From positions 1 to 8,329 of the forward strand of contig JAGVMY010000110.1 of the NCBI GenBank assembly GCA_020053565.1: DNA of 8,329 bases, given 5' to 3'. Positions 5,505 through 8,329 of the stretch are shown piece after piece (within the stretch, counting starts at the first letter, position 1; each line of letters starts with the position of its first letter). The notes under the pieces are model-generated. The model was not told the origin of the DNA and searched no databases. It saw only the letters and a list, made by a program, of their open reading frames with translations. The translations under genes were made by a program, and so were the position numbers. The stretch is from Thermodesulfovibrionales bacterium (lineage in GTDB: Bacteria > Nitrospirota > Thermodesulfovibrionia > Thermodesulfovibrionales > SM23-35).

Positions 5505-5785
5505 GAAGGCATACTTAATTTGGTTTAGCCAGTGAAGGTGTCTTTTATAAATTAATTTCTTGTATTAATCTCCCAGTGAAGAATCAATACAGGCTTCCAA
5601 TTCTGTTTTTGGCAATGCGCCTCCTATTTCACTAAGCTTCTCTCCATTCCGATAGAGCATCAACGTAGGAGTAATTCGACACGACGTCCGAGCGGGCGAA
5701 AACCCCGGGGGAAGTGCTAAAATTAGTAAAACTATATTTAATTCATTCAAAAAATTTTCTTTAAATAAGTAATCGGAGGGGGTAA
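5505..5785. other. Gene-free interval between yajD and pgm
   Basis: No intact gene is visible. The interval holds the minus-strand thioredoxin remnant and a local GC-rich patch (about 5679-5716, with CCCCGGGGG at 5703-5711). AT-rich sequence follows up to the SD of pgm (GGAGGGGG, 5775-5782). I see no convincing terminator after yajD and no promoter with a good -35/-10 pair for pgm. Confidence 0.6.
5565..5750 (-). pseudogene. Truncated thioredoxin remnant (C-terminal third)
   Basis: On the minus strand, bases 5678-5568 encode RITPTLMLYRNGEKLSEIGGALPKTELEAC and a few more residues to a TAA at 5567-5565. This is the C-terminal end of thioredoxin: the cis-proline loop (TPT), the beta strand with F/YxNGE, the GAL turn, and the final helix. 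The distance from the cis-Pro to the end (33 residues) fits intact thioredoxins. The N-terminal two thirds, including the WCGPC active site, are absent. Upstream in the same frame, a TTG (5750) opens a hydrophobic stretch that is not convincingly thioredoxin, and no good SD precedes it. It overlaps the upstream region of pgm on the opposite strand. I judge it a decayed, non-functional fragment; a short expressed peptide is possible but unsupported. Confidence 0.68.
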
Positions 5786-7432
5786 ATGGCTCAGGAATTT
5801 GAAAACGCTACTTCTTGCTGGATAGCAATAATGTCAGATGTTCTTAGAAATAAGGGATTACTATCAATTATTGAAAAATTCGCAAGAGAGAACACTAACC
5901 CTACACATGTAGTATTCGGCACATCTGGATGGCGGGGGGAAACAGGATCTGATTTCACATTTCATAATGTGCGTGTGGTAACCGCTGCTCTTATTGAGAT
6001 GTTCAAAAGCAATGATGGTTCTGTGAAGCAGGCAATGGGAGTTTCAGGCTTTGAGGAGATTAAAGAACGTGGAGTCATTGTCGGCCATGACAATCGTTTT
6101 CTTGGCCCTGAGTTTGCCATGGAGGTTATAGGACTTCTTCAAAAAGAGGGAATCAGAACATGGTATGCAGGAGAGGCTCCCACACCGGAGTTTTCAGCAG
6201 GCATCGAGATGGTACATGCAGCCTGTTCTGTTAACCTTACTCCTTCACACAACCCTGCAAACTATTCTGGTTTCAAGTTCAACCCTTCGGATGGAGGGCC
6301 TGCAGGCACTGAGATTACAACAAGGATTGAAGAAATAGCAAACAGGATGATGAGTACATCACCTTTTGTGAAACCAATAAAACCTGAGAAGGGAGAAGAA
6401 ATAGACCTGACCGGGCTTTATATTCAATTTATAAAGGAGAGGAAAACACTGGATATCGAGAAGACCCGTGATTTTGTGAACAGGGGAAATTGTATCATCT
6501 GTGTTGATAATGTGCACGGATCAACAAGGGGACGCATTGAAAGGATTCTCGGTGAATGTAAAAACATCACATATCTGAGAACAGAGGATGATTTCCTTTT
6601 TGGTGGTATTGCTCCGGAGCCTTCTGAGAAAAACATGCAGGGAGTTGAAAAAGTGTTAAAGGAAAGCAAAGATAGATTTAAGCTGGGCGTTGTTATGGAC
6701 CCTGATGGCGACCGTATCAGGTACGCTGATGGCAGCATGCAGATACCGATGAACTATTTCGGAGCAATGGCATTCCATTTTCTTCATGTACATAAAAAGA
6801 TTCCCGGTGTTGTCGCAAAATCAGTCGGAACAAGCAATTTTGTGAATGCAATAGCAGAGAAATTAGGAGTGCCTGTAAAGGAAACAAAGGTTGGATTTAA
6901 GAACTTCAGGCCTTATATGTTAAAGACATCCTCCGCCATGGGCGGAGAAAGGGCAATAGTTGCCTTTGAAGAGTCAGACGGTATATCTGCATATAATCAT
7001 GTACTTGAAAAGGATGCCCTATTTGGCTTACTCCTTGCCGTAGAGATGATGGCAGTTACTGGCAAGAATCTGAGTGAGTATCTCAAGGACTTGATGGATG
7101 AATTTGGATATTACTATCCTGACCGTTCAGGCATCTCTGTGGATCCGACCCTTGTTGGAGAACCTCTCATAAAAAAGATTTCGGTTATCGAGGAACGTTA
7201 TAAGAAAGGAACTGTCGTTCCTATGGGGAAGAGCAGCAGGACGGTGAAGAATGTGATAACCGAGGACGGCATAAAATTGGTTTTTGATGATGGCTCATGG
7301 CTTATGATAAGACCGTCAGGCACTGAGCCTAAAGTAAGGTTTTATATAGAAGCAAGAACAGAAGAGGGCAAACAGGCTGTGTTTGAGACAGCTGAGAGAA
7401 TGACCAGAGATGCCCTCGGAATGGCAAGATAA
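5786..7432 (+). CDS. pgm: Phosphoglucomutase (alpha-D-phosphohexomutase family)
   Basis: Interconverts glucose-1-phosphate and glucose-6-phosphate (possibly also mannose phosphates), linking central metabolism to glycogen and sugar-nucleotide synthesis; cytoplasmic. The 548-residue protein has the four family signatures in order. FGTSGWRG lies at 44-51. The phosphoserine loop TPSHNP (152-157, catalytic S154) is followed by GFKFNPSDGGPAGT. The Mg-binding loop is DPDGDR (305-310), the sugar-binding loop is FEESDG (394-399), and RPSGTEPKVR (509-518) binds phosphate. Length and the position of FGTSG near residue 44 resemble E. coli-type Pgm (about 546 aa) rather than the shorter ManB/GlmM types; sugar specificity is still inferred. 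ATG 5786 is chosen because GGAGGGGG (5775-5782) lies just before it; M16 is a weaker alternative. The stop TAA (7430-7432) overlaps the SD of the helicase gene, so the two are probably co-transcribed. Confidence 0.93.
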   Translation: MAQEFENATSCWIAIMSDVLRNKGLLSIIEKFARENTNPTHVVFGTSGWRGETGSDFTFHNVRVVTAALIEMFKSNDGSVKQAMGVSGFEEIKERGVIVGHDNRFLGPEFAMEVIGLLQKEGIRTWYAGEAPTPEFSAGIEMVHAACSVNLTPSHNPANYSGFKFNPSDGGPAGTEITTRIEEIANRMMSTSPFVKPIKPEKGEEIDLTGLYIQFIKERKTLDIEKTRDFVNRGNCIICVDNVHGSTRGRIERILGECKNITYLRTEDDFLFGGIAPEPSEKNMQGVEKVLKESKDRFKLGVVMDPDGDRIRYADGSMQIPMNYFGAMAFHFLHVHKKIPGVVAKSVGTSNFVNAIAEKLGVPVKETKVGFKNFRPYMLKTSSAMGGERAIVAFEESDGISAYNHVLEKDALFGLLLAVEMMAVTGKNLSEYLKDLMDEFGYYYPDRSGISVDPTLVGEPLIKKISVIEERYKKGTVVPMGKSSRTVKNVITEDGIKLVFDDGSWLMIRPSGTEPKVRFYIEARTEEGKQAVFETAERMTRDALGMAR

Positions 7433-7441
7433 GGAGTAGCA

Positions 7442-8329
7442 ATGGTTGATATCAAAAGACAACTGAATCCTTCGCAGTTTGCTGCGGTTACGACAATCCA
7501 CGGGCCCGTTCTGGTTATTGCAGGTGCAGGTTCCGGGAAAACCAGAGTTATCGAATATCGCGTATTACATCTTGTGCAGAACAAAATTAGTCCGAACTCT
7601 ATCCTGCTCTTAACGTTTACAAGAAGGGCTGCTCGTGAGATGCTCACACGTGCAGCAAAACATGACCCGAGATGCAAAAATGTCGAAGGCGGCACGTTCC
7701 ATTCATTTGCATACAAGGCATTAAAAAAATATGCGAAGGCTATGGGATTCCCTGATTCATTCTCTGTTCTTGATGAAGGTGATGCCGAGGAAGCGATTCA
7801 CAGATGTTGTACGAAACTCGGTTTCTTCGATAAAGAAAAAAGATTTCCCAGAAAAGATACGTTGAAGAATATCCTTAGTATGTCCGTCAATAAAAATATC
7901 TCCGTGAGTGAAGTACTGAAAAAAGAATACCCTCATTTTTTTGAATATACACCTGATATAGAAAATCTGAGAAAAGCATATGCGGAATATAAGATTAAGA
8001 AAAACTACATGGATTATGATGATTTACTCATCTACCTTACGCTCCTGTTGGAAAATCAGGATATCAAACTCCGCCTTTCCCAAAAATATAAATTCATAAT
8101 GGTTGATGAGTATCAGGATACCAACAAGTTACAGGGAGACATCACTTATTTATTAGCCGAGAGTCATAAGAATGTGATGGTGGTCGGAGATGATGCACAA
8201 AGTATCTATGGGTTTAGAGGAGCGTCTCACGAAAATATCATGGAGTTCCCTGAAAAATTTCCGGAATGCAAAATAATCAAACTGGAAGAAAATTACAGGA
8301 GTACTCAATCCATTTTGGATGTAGCGAAT
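7442..8329 (+). CDS. UvrD/PcrA-type superfamily I DNA helicase, 3'-truncated by the window edge
   Basis: ATP-dependent 3'-5' DNA helicase of the UvrD/Rep/PcrA group, acting in repair and replication restart. The frame is open for 296 codons to the last base. Visible motifs in order are: Q motif LNPSQFAAV (8-16), Walker A GAGSGKTR (28-35), motif Ia TFTRRAAREM (58-67), motif Ib GTFHSFA (84-90), Walker B/motif II VDEYQDTN (221-228), motif III VGDDAQSIYGFRGA (248-261) and motif IV region LEENYRSTQSIL (281-292). This covers domain 1A/1B; the C-terminal 2A/2B domains lie outside the window. ATG 7442 has AAGGAG (7431-7436) five bases upstream, overlapping the pgm stop codon, which implies translational or transcriptional coupling. 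Whether it is the housekeeping uvrD/pcrA or a paralogue cannot be decided from this part, so no symbol is given. Confidence 0.94.
   Translation, partial: MVDIKRQLNPSQFAAVTTIHGPVLVIAGAGSGKTRVIEYRVLHLVQNKISPNSILLLTFTRRAAREMLTRAAKHDPRCKNVEGGTFHSFAYKALKKYAKAMGFPDSFSVLDEGDAEEAIHRCCTKLGFFDKEKRFPRKDTLKNILSMSVNKNISVSEVLKKEYPHFFEYTPDIENLRKAYAEYKIKKNYMDYDDLLIYLTLLLENQDIKLRLSQKYKFIMVDEYQDTNKLQGDITYLLAESHKNVMVVGDDAQSIYGFRGASHENIMEFPEKFPECKIIKLEENYRSTQSILDVAN

Noticed and set aside
5529..5581. Direct repeat CCAGTGAAG (5529-5537 and 5573-5581) as a transposon target duplication
   Set aside because: The intervening 35 bases hold no terminal inverted repeats or transposase, and one copy lies in the thioredoxin remnant; chance is sufficient.
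5679..5716. Integron attC or other recombination site in the GC-rich patch
   Set aside because: No GTTRRRY/RYYYAAC core pairs and no integrase or cassette structure nearby.

Overview
The window reads as a chromosomal stretch from a free-living, probably anaerobic bacterium. Base composition is moderate to AT-rich by eye, SD sequences are strong (AGGAGG type), and GTG/TTG starts occur beside ATG. The asd-mtaD-aroF order, the HTH/Zn-ribbon regulator and a cysteine-rich 2x[4Fe-4S] protein would suit Nitrospirota or Desulfobacterota (former Deltaproteobacteria). That placement is inference; there is no rRNA or other marker here. I see no CRISPR array, IS element, phage gene or tRNA.

Layout: (1) 3-1001, aspartate-semialdehyde dehydrogenase, lacking only its first few codons at the window edge. 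(2) 1013-1104, an imperfect inverted repeat built from TTCAAGG-like units. (3) 1149-2474, an MTA/SAH deaminase-type amidohydrolase. (4) 2475-2752, an aromatic-amino-acid attenuator. It has a promoter-like sequence and a 27-codon leader ORF in which 12 of 15 consecutive codons (5-19) are Phe, Tyr or Trp. After these come mutually exclusive RNA stems, an intrinsic terminator and a second strong hairpin. (5) 2753-3772, type I-beta DAHP synthase (aroF) with an N-terminal ACT-like domain. (6) 3785-4114 on the minus strand, a small HTH plus zinc-ribbon regulator convergent with aroF. (7) 4245-5078, a cysteine-rich 2x[4Fe-4S] protein divergent from the regulator. (8) 5163-5504, a YajD-type HNH nuclease. 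(9) 5505-5785, no intact gene but a C-terminal thioredoxin remnant on the minus strand, next to a short GC-rich patch. (10) 5786-7432, phosphoglucomutase, followed at once by (11) 7442 to the window end, the N-terminal part of a UvrD/PcrA-type helicase.

The most notable system is the leader of aroF. DAHP synthase commits carbon to the shikimate pathway, and its leader peptide is made almost entirely of the three end-product amino acids. Ribosome stalling on uncharged aromatic tRNAs would leave nucleotides 2575-2583 free to pair with 2645-2653, which breaks the terminator at 2637-2674. Full translation would favour termination. The enzyme also carries an ACT-like domain, so aroF probably has both transcriptional attenuation and allosteric feedback. 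asd and mtaD belong to aspartate-family amino acid synthesis and methionine/SAM by-product recycling. The rest of the window is a set of short, apparently independent transcription units, except for the tightly coupled pgm-helicase pair.
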